From assembly GCA_947584105.1 (NCBI GenBank), contig CANPWK010000015.1, positions 1-14,464 on the forward strand: a stretch of 14,464 nt of DNA. Direction: 5' to 3'. The translations under genes were made by a program, and so were the position numbers. The DNA is from an uncultured Bacilli bacterium (GTDB taxonomy: Bacteria; Bacillota_I; Bacilli_A; RF39; UBA660). Of this stretch, positions 1-6,081 are shown piece after piece. Below the pieces are notes generated by a model, which saw only the letters and a program-made list of their open reading frames with translations, ran no database searches and was not told the DNA's origin. The number at the start of each line of letters is the position of its first letter. The stretch's first letter is position 1.

Positions 1-104
1 CCAAAAATTATAATGTTTTTATATTTATACTAAAATATTCATTTTAAATTTTTTAATTATTATCAAAAAAGTCTACAAAGGAAAAAATATTAATGTAAAA
101 TTTC

Positions 105-133
105 TTGACTTTATTAATTAAAAATAGTACATT
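105..133 (+). promoter_or_regulatory. Sigma-A-type promoter of the first orphan gene
   Basis: A -35 box TTGACT (105-110) is followed after 17 bases by a -10 box TACATT (128-133). Transcription would begin near 140, leaving about 15 nt before the ATG at 155, just enough for the AGAGGTGA ribosome site at 143-150. No gene is visible in the AT-rich bases to the left of it. Confidence 0.6.
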
Positions 134-154
134 ATAAATAATAGAGGTGATTAT

Positions 155-844
155 ATGCTAGAAATATCAATTAATACTCCATATTTTCTTGGATTCGAAA
201 CTAGAATTAACGACGAAAAAATAGTAATTGAAACAATTAATGATTTTCAGAACTTTATTCAAAATTCTAACGTTAGTTCTATGCACATTGAAAATGATCT
301 GAAAGAAACAAAATACGTTTTTTATTCTAGAAGATATAAATGTGATTTTTGTATAAGGTTTTCAAATTCTCAGCCTTGCCTTGATAAATATAGAGATTTA
401 AGAAATCTTATGGATAGTTATGGTGCAAAAAAAGATAGTATAATGCGAGTTGCTCCTAATCCTAAACCTGATATAAATTATCCGAGAGACTTATCTAATA
501 TCAATAATAAACCTAATAAACCTAATAAAACTGAAAAAAGAAAAAATAGTAAAATTCAATATAAAAAAAATATTCCTGGTGTTGGAAAAGTCTGTGTAAC
601 TAAAGGCGGTAGGAGATTTTTTAATTTAAAAAATGCTATAGTTTTATTAGGATTAACAGCAACAATAGCTATATGTGGTAGTGCAGAAGGTATAGCAGAT
701 TTAATTTATAGTCAGTGGGAGGACCAACAAGTTTCATACACTGAAGATTACAATAATCGTAAAGATGAATTGTTAGAACAATATGGACAATTAACACATG
801 ATGATCCATCAGATATAATAGATTCAGTTAGATATAGAAGATAA
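155..844 (+). CDS. Orphan protein with one membrane segment
   Basis: I do not recognise this 229-residue protein. The first ~110 residues look like a soluble domain with a cysteine pair (KCDFC) and a third cysteine twelve residues on (QPC). A low-complexity Asn/Pro/Lys linker (about 115-135) carries short NKP repeats, encoded by a 9-base tandem repeat near 511-530. A basic patch and one hydrophobic segment (about 160-176) follow, then a charged tail of ~45 residues. The basic residues before the membrane segment suggest an N-in orientation, so the cysteine-bearing domain would be cytoplasmic; this is inference. There is no signal peptide. The ATG start is fixed by AGAGGTGA at 143-150. It has its own promoter and terminator and so appears monocistronic. 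The ORF is convincing by length, ribosome site and flanking signals; the function is unknown. Confidence 0.75.
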   Translation: MLEISINTPYFLGFETRINDEKIVIETINDFQNFIQNSNVSSMHIENDLKETKYVFYSRRYKCDFCIRFSNSQPCLDKYRDLRNLMDSYGAKKDSIMRVAPNPKPDINYPRDLSNINNKPNKPNKTEKRKNSKIQYKKNIPGVGKVCVTKGGRRFFNLKNAIVLLGLTATIAICGSAEGIADLIYSQWEDQQVSYTEDYNNRKDELLEQYGQLTHDDPSDIIDSVRYRR

Positions 845-878
845 ATATATATTTTAAAAGTTATTTAATTTTAATATA

Positions 879-932
879 AGATTACAATTTTTATCAAATA
901 TAGAAATAAAAAATGTAATCTATATTTTTTTT
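879..932 (+). terminator. Rho-independent terminator of the orphan gene
   Basis: AGATTACA (879-886) pairs with TGTAATCT (914-921). An internal T-run/A-run extends the stem imperfectly, and eight T residues follow at 925-932. It lies 35 bases after the stop at 844. The remaining bases up to cwlD (933-1078) show no ORF or clear structure. Confidence 0.6.
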
Positions 933-1078
933 ATAATTGTTTTATTGCTATTATGATTTTAATTACAATCAGGTATTTATAACATTATTAGCATCCAGTA
1001 TTTAAACTATATTATATAAAATCAATCTTATTATTCGAGCTCAAAATTATTTAAATATTATAAATTTTATTATGTAAA

Positions 1079-1106
1079 GCAAATAATTTTGATAAAAGCA
1101 TATATT
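1079..1106 (+). promoter_or_regulatory. Possible sigma-E-like promoter of cwlD
   Basis: CATATATT at 1099-1106 fits the sporulation -10 pattern CATAnnnT. It sits 15 nt upstream of the start codon, almost the same spacing as the better-supported candidate before dacB. The -35 match (GCAAATA, 1079-1085) is weak, about 5 of 7, with a 13-base spacer. In Bacillus, cwlD is expressed from sporulation sigma factors, which makes the site reasonable but not proven. Confidence 0.3.
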
Positions 1107-1121
1107 TTATTGGGTGATTTT

Positions 1122-1796
1122 ATGACTTTATATGAGCATAAAATGAGTAAGATATATATATTTCTTTTTCTTAATATATTAATTTTTCTTATTGGCATAT
1201 GTAAAATTAAAGCTAATCAATTTCCTTTAATGGGAATAACTATTTATTTAGATCCCGGACATGGAGGATTAGATCCTGGCTCTATTTATAAAAATATTTA
1301 TGAAAAAGATATAAATTTAGAAATCTGTAAGAGGTTAAATAGAAAATTAACTAGTCTTGGAGCTGTTGTTTATATGACTAGAGATGGCGATTATGATTTA
1401 AGTAATATTAATTCTACTCAGAGAAAGAAAAGTGATTTAAATAATCGAGCTAAGATTATAAATGAATCTTCAGCTGATATGTATATATCTATTCATCTTA
1501 ATTCAGTATCATCATCAACTTGGCATGGGATACAAGTGTTTTATGATGATGTAAATAATAAAAATATAGTTTTAGCAAATATGTTTCAAGAGCAATTTAA
1601 AAAGAGTTTAAATACAACAAGAGATGTTAAAGAAATAAAAACTATGCTGCTCAATCGTAAAATAAAAATCCCTGGGATTTTAATTGAAGCTGGATTTTTA
1701 TCAAATAGTAATGATCGCTATCTATTAAGGCAGCCAAATTATCAAGAAAAGTTAGCAGATAATATTAGTAAAGTTTTAATTTCATATTATAATTAA
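1122..1796 (+). CDS. cwlD: Spore cortex N-acetylmuramoyl-L-alanine amidase CwlD
   Basis: A zinc-dependent amidase of the Amidase_3 family. CwlD removes the peptide side chain from muramic acid in spore cortex peptidoglycan, the first step to muramic-delta-lactam, the mark recognised by germination lytic enzymes. The protein has an N-terminal hydrophobic signal/anchor (about 11-27) and then the catalytic domain. The motif DPGHGG supplies His47, IYEKD supplies Glu61, SIHLN supplies His125 and IEAGFLSN supplies the catalytic Glu189. Its 224 residues are close to the ~237 of the Bacillus protein. I chose ATG 1122 because TGGGTGA (1111-1117) lies 4 bases before it; an in-frame TTG at 1089 would add 11 residues but has no ribosome site. 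The downstream dacB-spmA-spmB genes also act on cortex and core properties. The CwlD call, rather than another Amidase_3 enzyme, rests on size, the single-domain layout and this context. Confidence 0.85.
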   Translation: MTLYEHKMSKIYIFLFLNILIFLIGICKIKANQFPLMGITIYLDPGHGGLDPGSIYKNIYEKDINLEICKRLNRKLTSLGAVVYMTRDGDYDLSNINSTQRKKSDLNNRAKIINESSADMYISIHLNSVSSSTWHGIQVFYDDVNNKNIVLANMFQEQFKKSLNTTRDVKEIKTMLLNRKIKIPGILIEAGFLSNSNDRYLLRQPNYQEKLADNISKVLISYYN

Positions 1797-1798
1797 TT

Positions 1799-1827
1799 TC
1801 ATAATTAAAAATATTTTTTCATAAAAT
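1799..1827 (+). promoter_or_regulatory. Candidate sigma-E promoter of dacB-spmA-spmB
   Basis: TCATAAT (1799-1805) matches six of seven positions of the sigma-E -35 consensus (KMATATT). It is followed after exactly 14 bases by CATAAAAT (1820-1827), matching seven of eight positions of CATACAnT. In Bacillus subtilis the dacB-spmA-spmB operon is transcribed by mother-cell sigma-E, so the match is expected. Transcription would start near 1834, at the ribosome site. Confidence 0.5.
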
Positions 1828-1841
1828 ATTTTAGGTGAGTT

Positions 1842-2897
1842 ATGAAAAAAATTATTTTATTATTAATTGTTTTATTTCCTATTAGTATTAAGGCTATAGA
1901 TATTAGTGCTACATCAGTAATTTTAATGGATACAGATAGTAAACGGATTTTATATTCGAAAAATATTCATGAAAGACGAAGTGTTGCAAGTATTTCTAAA
2001 ATAATGACTGCAGTAATTGCGATAGAGTCGGGTAAACTTGATGAAGAAGTAACTATCAATAATATAATTTCCAAGGCATATGGATCTGGTATATATATAA
2101 AAGTTGGAGAAAAACTCACTTTACGAGATTTAGTTTATGGTTTAATGTTAAGAAGTGGCAATGATGCAGCTTTAGCAATCGCCGATTATGTTGGTAATGG
2201 CGTTGATAATTTTGTAGAAATGATGAATCATAAAGCTAAAGAAATTGGCATGAAAAATAGTGAATTTCATAATCCTAGTGGATTAGATGAAGAAGATGGA
2301 AATTATTCAACAGCTTATGATATGGCTATTTTAACTAGTTATGCTATGAATTTATCAGAATATCGAAAAATTGTAAAAACTAAAGAATACAAATTGAATA
2401 CAAATAAAAATAATTATCTATGGAATAATAAAAATAAATTATTAAGATTGTATAAATATACAACTGGTGGGAAAACGGGATATACAAAAAAAGCCAAAAG
2501 AACTTTAGTAACAACAGCTAGCAAAAACAATATTAATTTAGTTGTTGTAACACTTAATGATGGTAATGATTTTAATGATCATATCAATTTATTTGAATAT
2601 GGTTTTGAAAATTATAATAGTTATGAAATTTTAAGCAAAGGAATAATAAATATATATGATGAAAAATATTATAAAAATTATAATTTATATTTAAAAAATA
2701 GTTTTAAATATCTAATAGGTAAGGAAGAAAAACAATCAGTAACCATAAAGTATGAATTAGTCAAAAAGAAAAAAATTGAATTAAGAAGTAAAGTAGGTAA
2801 TGCCATTGTATTTTTAGGTGATAAAAAAATTTATTCAGAACCAATTTATGTAAAAGAAAAAACTATTAATAAGAGCAAGAAGTGGTTTTTATGGTAA
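1842..2897 (+). CDS. dacB: Sporulation D-alanyl-D-alanine carboxypeptidase (DacB type)
   Basis: A low-molecular-mass penicillin-binding protein (peptidase S11) that trims the terminal D-Ala from peptidoglycan stem peptides and so limits cross-linking of the spore cortex. All three active-site motifs are visible: SISK (Ser50 nucleophile, Lys53), SGN (105-107) and KTG (211-213). A signal peptide of about 18 residues (MKKIILLLIVLFPISIKA) exports it. The final ~90 residues resemble a PBP5-type C-terminal domain; no clear terminal membrane anchor is present. Length is 351 residues against about 380 in Bacillus. The start has AGGTGA at 1833-1838. The spmA start lies inside its last codons, indicating translational coupling. 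DacF is the alternative paralogue; the spmA-spmB linkage favours DacB. Confidence 0.85.
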   Translation: MKKIILLLIVLFPISIKAIDISATSVILMDTDSKRILYSKNIHERRSVASISKIMTAVIAIESGKLDEEVTINNIISKAYGSGIYIKVGEKLTLRDLVYGLMLRSGNDAALAIADYVGNGVDNFVEMMNHKAKEIGMKNSEFHNPSGLDEEDGNYSTAYDMAILTSYAMNLSEYRKIVKTKEYKLNTNKNNYLWNNKNKLLRLYKYTTGGKTGYTKKAKRTLVTTASKNNINLVVVTLNDGNDFNDHINLFEYGFENYNSYEILSKGIINIYDEKYYKNYNLYLKNSFKYLIGKEEKQSVTIKYELVKKKKIELRSKVGNAIVFLGDKKIYSEPIYVKEKTINKSKKWFLW

Positions 2898-3472
2898 ATA
2901 AGATTTGGACAATATTTATTGTTTGTGGGATTGGTTATTCCATTTTTACAAATAATATAGAAGTAATAAATAATACTATAATGGATAGTGCTAAAGTTAG
3001 TTTAGATATGATTATTCAGATATTTCCAGTATTAGCCTTGTGGATGGGACTTATGAATATTGCCTCAAAAGCAAAATTATTAGATAAGTTTTCTAAATTT
3101 ATTTCACCGGTTTTGTCAAAATTATTTCCAGAAATACCAAAAGGACATGAATCTTTGAGTTATATTGCTAGTAACATTATTGCAAATGTTTTTGGATTAG
3201 GTAGTGCTGCTACACCTTTTGGGTTAAAAGCAATGGCATCGTTACAAAAATTAAATGATAAAAAAAATACTGCTAGTCGTAGTATGATTACATTTCTAAT
3301 TATTAATACAAGTGGTGTTACTTTAGTCCCCACTACTATAATATCATTGCGAATGATGTATAAAAGTATTAATCCTACTAGTATTTTATTGGCTTGTATA
3401 ATAGGTACTACTTGTTCAACAATAGGAGGGATAATTGTGGATAAAATATTTAGAAGGTGGTATTATCATTAA
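2891..3472 (+). CDS. spmA: Spore maturation protein A
   Basis: A small polytopic membrane protein that, with SpmB, is needed for full dehydration of the spore core; the molecular activity is not settled. Several hydrophobic segments span the 193 residues, and family-typical stretches are present, such as GLGSAATPFGLKAM and SRSMITFLIINTSGVTLVPT. I chose ATG 2891, giving MVNKIW as in Bacillus SpmA (MVN-IW), with AAGAAGTGG (2877-2885) as ribosome site. An upstream GTG at 2882 falls inside that site and adds only three residues. The gene overlaps the end of dacB by 7 bases and the spmB reading frame at its own 3' end, so the three genes form one translationally coupled unit. Confidence 0.9.
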   Translation: MVNKIWTIFIVCGIGYSIFTNNIEVINNTIMDSAKVSLDMIIQIFPVLALWMGLMNIASKAKLLDKFSKFISPVLSKLFPEIPKGHESLSYIASNIIANVFGLGSAATPFGLKAMASLQKLNDKKNTASRSMITFLIINTSGVTLVPTTIISLRMMYKSINPTSILLACIIGTTCSTIGGIIVDKIFRRWYYH

Positions 3473-3986
3473 ATATATTTCAAATTTAATTATCCCAGCT
3501 ATTGTATTAATAATAATAATGTATGGTGCAAGAAAAAAAGTCGATGTATATGATACTTTTTTAGAAGGTTCTAAGGAATCTGTTGGGATGATTATGAGTT
3601 TATTTCCAACATTTTTAGCGATGATACTAGGAGTTAACATTTTAGTAAATAGTGGCTTTTTATCTTTTGTTTTAAGTTTGTTTAATCCAGTATTTAAATT
3701 AATTAATGTTCCATTAGAGATTCTGCCCTTAGCCGCCATAAGACCAATATCGGGAAGTGCTTCTTTGGCAATATTAAACAGTATATATGAACATCATGGC
3801 CCTGATAGCTTTATTGGAATATTAGCATCCGTTATGCAAGGCTCTACTGATACTACTTTATATGTTATTACATTATATTTTGGAAGCATTGGTATAAAAA
3901 AGATAAGATATGCCTTATGGGCAGGTCTTTGTGCAGATTTAATAGGAATAATTGCCAGTATAATTATCACTAATATTCTCTTTTGA
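3435..3986 (+). CDS. spmB: Spore maturation protein B
   Basis: Partner of SpmA in spore core dehydration, a polytopic membrane protein of the nucleoside-recognition (Gate) domain family. Recognisable stretches are IRPISGSASLAIL and HGPDSFIGILASVMQGS followed by TDTTLYV. The start is uncertain because no ATG or GTG lies in frame near the expected N-terminus. A TTG at 3435 has a perfect AGGAGGG site (3424-3430) but overlaps spmA by 38 bases. An ATT at 3468 has AAGGTGG (3454-3460) seven bases upstream, overlaps the spmA stop (ATTAA), and gives an N-terminus closer to the family (KYISNLIIP). I list the TTG form; the ATT form would be 172 residues. The stop overlaps the -35 box of the rluB promoter. 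Confidence 0.88.
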   Translation: MWIKYLEGGIIIKYISNLIIPAIVLIIIMYGARKKVDVYDTFLEGSKESVGMIMSLFPTFLAMILGVNILVNSGFLSFVLSLFNPVFKLINVPLEILPLAAIRPISGSASLAILNSIYEHHGPDSFIGILASVMQGSTDTTLYVITLYFGSIGIKKIRYALWAGLCADLIGIIASIIITNILF

Positions 3987-4011
3987 CAATGTAATAAATT
4001 TAGAGTATAAT
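3983..4011 (+). promoter_or_regulatory. Consensus sigma-A promoter of rluB
   Basis: Perfect TTGACA (3983-3988) and TATAAT (4006-4011) with the ideal 17-base spacer. The -35 box covers the stop codon of spmB. This gives the housekeeping gene rluB vegetative expression separate from the sporulation genes before it. The predicted start near 4018 coincides with the GGTGA ribosome site (4018-4022), leaving a leader of about 10 nt. Confidence 0.9.
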
Positions 4012-4027
4012 CATCTTGGTGATTTAG

Positions 4028-4753
4028 GTGGAAAGAATACAAAAAGTAATCGCTAATAGTGGTTATTGTTCGAGAAGAAAAGCTGAAGAATTAATTAATA
4101 AAGGATTAGTTAAAGTTAATGGTAATATAATAAATGAAATGGGAATTAAAGTTAGTAATAATGATTATATTGAAGTAGAAGGCAATTTGATTAATAAAAG
4201 TGAAGAAAAAGTATATTATCTTTTAAATAAACCAAGAGGTGTAATTACTAGTACTAATGATGATAAGAATAGAAAAACGGTTATCGATTTAATTAAAGAT
4301 ACACGAAGAATATATCCTGTAGGAAGACTTGATTATGATACTACTGGTTTATTATTATTAACAAATGATGGAAATTTAGCTAATTTATTAACCCATCCTA
4401 AAAATAACGTAGAAAAAGTTTATATAGCTAAATTAGAAGGAATTATTGACAAGGATAAGTTATTACAATTGCAGAGGGGTATTATTATTGATGGATATAA
4501 AACAAGTAAAAGTAAAGCTAAAATTAAAAAAATTAACAAAAAAAGTAATAATTCTGTTGTAGAATTAATAATACATGAGGGACGTAATCATCAAGTAAAA
4601 AAAATGTTTAAAGCTATTGGATATAATGTATTAAAATTAAAAAGAGAAAGAATATCATTTTTAACATTAGATGGGTTAAAATCTGGTGATTATAGACAAT
4701 TATCTATTAAAGAAGTGAAAAAGCTATATGGTGAATTAAAAAATAATTGTTAA
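4028..4753 (+). CDS. rluB: 23S rRNA pseudouridine synthase RluB
   Basis: A pseudouridine synthase of the RsuA/RluB family, which isomerises a uridine in 23S rRNA helix 89 near the peptidyl-transferase centre. Residues 1 to about 60 form an S4 RNA-binding domain (RIQKVIANSGYCSRRKAEEL). The catalytic motif GRLDYDTTGLLLLTNDG carries Asp102, and a late conserved block, EGRNHQVKKMF, is present. Its 241 residues suit the family. It starts at GTG 4028 with GGTGA five bases upstream. RluB rather than RsuA or RluE is chosen because rluB directly follows spmB in Bacillus as well; the sequence alone would leave the target site open. An AT-rich tail of 17 bases separates it from a strong terminator. Confidence 0.88.
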   Translation: MERIQKVIANSGYCSRRKAEELINKGLVKVNGNIINEMGIKVSNNDYIEVEGNLINKSEEKVYYLLNKPRGVITSTNDDKNRKTVIDLIKDTRRIYPVGRLDYDTTGLLLLTNDGNLANLLTHPKNNVEKVYIAKLEGIIDKDKLLQLQRGIIIDGYKTSKSKAKIKKINKKSNNSVVELIIHEGRNHQVKKMFKAIGYNVLKLKRERISFLTLDGLKSGDYRQLSIKEVKKLYGELKNNC

Positions 4754-4770
4754 ATAAAAATTTTAATAAT

Positions 4771-4828
4771 AAAAAATCTTCTGTTTTGACCTCCCTATTT
4801 GGGAGATATCATTATAAGAAGATTTTTT
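4771..4828. terminator. Bidirectional nested-hairpin terminator between rluB and ferredoxin
   Basis: AAAAAATCTTCT (4771-4782) pairs perfectly over 12 bases with AGAAGATTTTTT (4817-4828). The 34-base loop contains a second stem, CTCCC (4791-4795) with GGGAG (4801-4805). The T-run at 4823-4828 serves rluB; the A-run at 4771-4776 gives the matching T-run for the converging ferredoxin transcript. The large loop with an inner GC stem is unusual for a simple terminator. Confidence 0.7.
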
Positions 4829-4863
4829 GTTTAAATATGGTTAATAAAAAATTTTTATTTTAT

Positions 4864-5127
4864 TTACTTATCATCAATTACATCGTCTTTATTTTCTTTA
4901 TTTATATCATTATCTGTTGCTTGCGTCATACCTTCATCATCAATTTCTTTAATAGCGCTTACTGGACATCCTTCAATAGCATCAATTACATCGTCTTTAT
5001 TTTCGTTATCTATATCATTATCTGTTGCTTGCATCATACCTTCATCGTCAAATTCAAAAACATCAGGGCATATTGCTTGACAAGCACCACAACCTATACA
5101 TAAATCATTATCTACTTTTATTTTCAT
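4864..5127 (-). CDS. fer: 4Fe-4S ferredoxin with duplicated acidic tail
   Basis: A small electron carrier. Cys10, Cys13 and Cys16 (CIGCGAC) with the remote Cys54 (EGCPVSAI) can bind one [4Fe-4S] cluster, as in single-cluster clostridial and Thermotoga ferredoxins. Cys20 is extra and has no obvious disulfide partner. Such ferredoxins normally end just after the GCP block, at about 60 residues; this one has 87. The additional C-terminus repeats residues 27-51 almost exactly, offset by 36 residues, without the GCP cysteine, making a strongly acidic tail. The ATG at 5127 has a strong AGGAGGAG ribosome site (5131-5138). It has its own promoter and converges with rluB. The partner enzyme is not evident here. 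Confidence 0.9.
   Translation of the reverse strand: MKIKVDNDLCIGCGACQAICPDVFEFDDEGMMQATDNDIDNENKDDVIDAIEGCPVSAIKEIDDEGMTQATDNDINKENKDDVIDDK
4872..5055. repeat. In-frame direct repeat of 76 bases inside the ferredoxin gene
   Basis: Copy one (4872-4947) and copy two (4980-5055) are offset by 108 bases, exactly 36 codons. By eye they differ at about 5 of 76 positions. The duplicated unit encodes the acidic DDEG...DDVID segment. The high nucleotide identity, including third positions, indicates a recent event. Confidence 0.9.
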
Positions 5128-5144
5128 AAACTCCTCCTAGATAA

Positions 5145-5174
5145 ATTATAATTGACTTTTATAAAAAAAGTCAA
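5145..5174 (-). promoter_or_regulatory. Sigma-A promoter of the ferredoxin gene
   Basis: On the minus strand TTGACT (complement of 5169-5174) is followed after 18 bases by TATAAT (complement of 5145-5150). Transcription would start near 5138, at the ribosome site. The -35 box and spacer lie within the inverted repeat at 5151-5175. Confidence 0.7.
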
Positions 5175-5175
5175 T
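5151..5175. repeat. Perfect inverted repeat in the ferredoxin promoter
   Basis: ATTGACTTTT (5151-5160) and AAAAGTCAAT (5166-5175) are perfect 10-base arms around a 5-base centre. The dyad occupies the -35 box and spacer of the ferredoxin promoter. It also creates a second TTGACT on the plus strand (5152-5157), with TAGTAT 17 bases later (5175-5180), a possible divergent promoter toward the gene at 5251. The position suits a repressor or activator site; the regulator is unknown. Confidence 0.65.
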
Positions 5176-5204
5176 AGTATCAAAAATAAATTTACAAATT
5201 TCTC

Positions 5205-5233
5205 TTTAAAAAATATTACATTTATGATATATT
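5205..5233 (+). promoter_or_regulatory. Possible promoter of the tail-anchored orphan gene
   Basis: TTTAAA (5205-5210), 17 bases, then TATATT (5228-5233). The match is modest in such AT-rich sequence, but the start it predicts near 5240 coincides with the AAGGTGA ribosome site, the same layout as at stronger promoters in this window. The TTGACT/TAGTAT pair at 5152-5180 is an alternative with a longer leader. Confidence 0.35.
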
Positions 5234-5250
5234 ATTATTAAGGTGATGGT

Positions 5251-6081
5251 ATGGCTAGTAGAATGGATAGATATTATCAAAACAAAACTCATGTTGCACG
5301 AAGTACAAAAAATAAGGATTTATATAAAAAAGTTCAAAATATTGATACTAATGATATTAATGTAGTTGATACTATCGCTAATGTTAATGAAATTGATATT
5401 ACTAAGAGAAATAATGTAGTTAGGAATCGAGAAAGTTATAAAAGAGAAAAAAAATTACGTCAAGCTATGGCCAACAGTACTATTAAATTTAATGTACCAA
5501 CAGAAAAATTAGAGGAATCTACATATGATATTTTAGATATTAATCCTAAAAAAATAAAATCAGAACAAAAAACAGAAAATAAAAACTATGATGTTATGGA
5601 TATATTAAATAAAGCTAAAGATAATAGAGATGAAGAGGAAGATAAAAATCGTAATTTAAAAAATTTAGAATACAAGGAATTAAATAGTTTAAATCTTCAT
5701 AAAAAAGAGTACAAAGATAGTGAAGCAGAGCTAAAAGCTTTAATTAATACTATTAGTAATACTAGTAAACTTAACAAATTAGATGATGATGTGGGACTTT
5801 TAGATGAATTAAAAGCTGATACAATGATAGGTAAAACATCATCCATAAAAAAAGTTTTAAATCAACAAGAATCAGAAGTAAAAACAGATGATACTAAAGA
5901 ATTAGATAAATCTTTTTTTACCAATACTTATGATTTTAAAGCAGAAGATTTTGATGAAGCTTTTGAAAAAAAATCTAATACCAAAAAAATAATTATTATT
6001 ATAATTATTTCTTTGGTGGTAGCTATTACTATATTAGTTCTTTATTTTCTTGGAGTGTTTAATTTTAAAATAAATAAGTAA
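5251..6081 (+). CDS. Orphan tail-anchored membrane protein
   Basis: No family recognised. The 276-residue protein is almost wholly hydrophilic, rich in Lys, Asp, Asn and Glu, and likely disordered or helical up to about residue 245. It then has one very hydrophobic segment (about 247-270, starting with a run of isoleucines) and a short KINK end. This is the layout of a C-terminally anchored protein with its main body in the cytoplasm. The N-terminus MASRMDRYYQNK is basic with two tyrosines and is followed by further basic residues. AAGGTGA (5240-5246) fixes the ATG. The last 48 bases overlap, tail to tail, the end of gerB on the other strand. The neighbours are sporulation and germination genes, but nothing in the sequence itself proves a spore role. 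Confidence 0.8.
   Translation: MASRMDRYYQNKTHVARSTKNKDLYKKVQNIDTNDINVVDTIANVNEIDITKRNNVVRNRESYKREKKLRQAMANSTIKFNVPTEKLEESTYDILDINPKKIKSEQKTENKNYDVMDILNKAKDNRDEEEDKNRNLKNLEYKELNSLNLHKKEYKDSEAELKALINTISNTSKLNKLDDDVGLLDELKADTMIGKTSSIKKVLNQQESEVKTDDTKELDKSFFTNTYDFKAEDFDEAFEKKSNTKKIIIIIIISLVVAITILVLYFLGVFNFKINK

Noticed and set aside
1807..1830. AAAATATTTT repeated as a possible hairpin before dacB
   Set aside because: Only A-T pairs; the sequence is explained better as part of the sigma-E-like promoter spacer and -10.
3416..4042. Two minus-strand frames opposite spmB
   Set aside because: They lie wholly opposite a well-conserved gene and have no family features or ribosome sites.
4747..5103. 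Plus-strand frame opposite the ferredoxin gene
   Set aside because: It is a shadow of the ferredoxin gene, has internal repeats only because of the duplication, and lacks a ribosome site.
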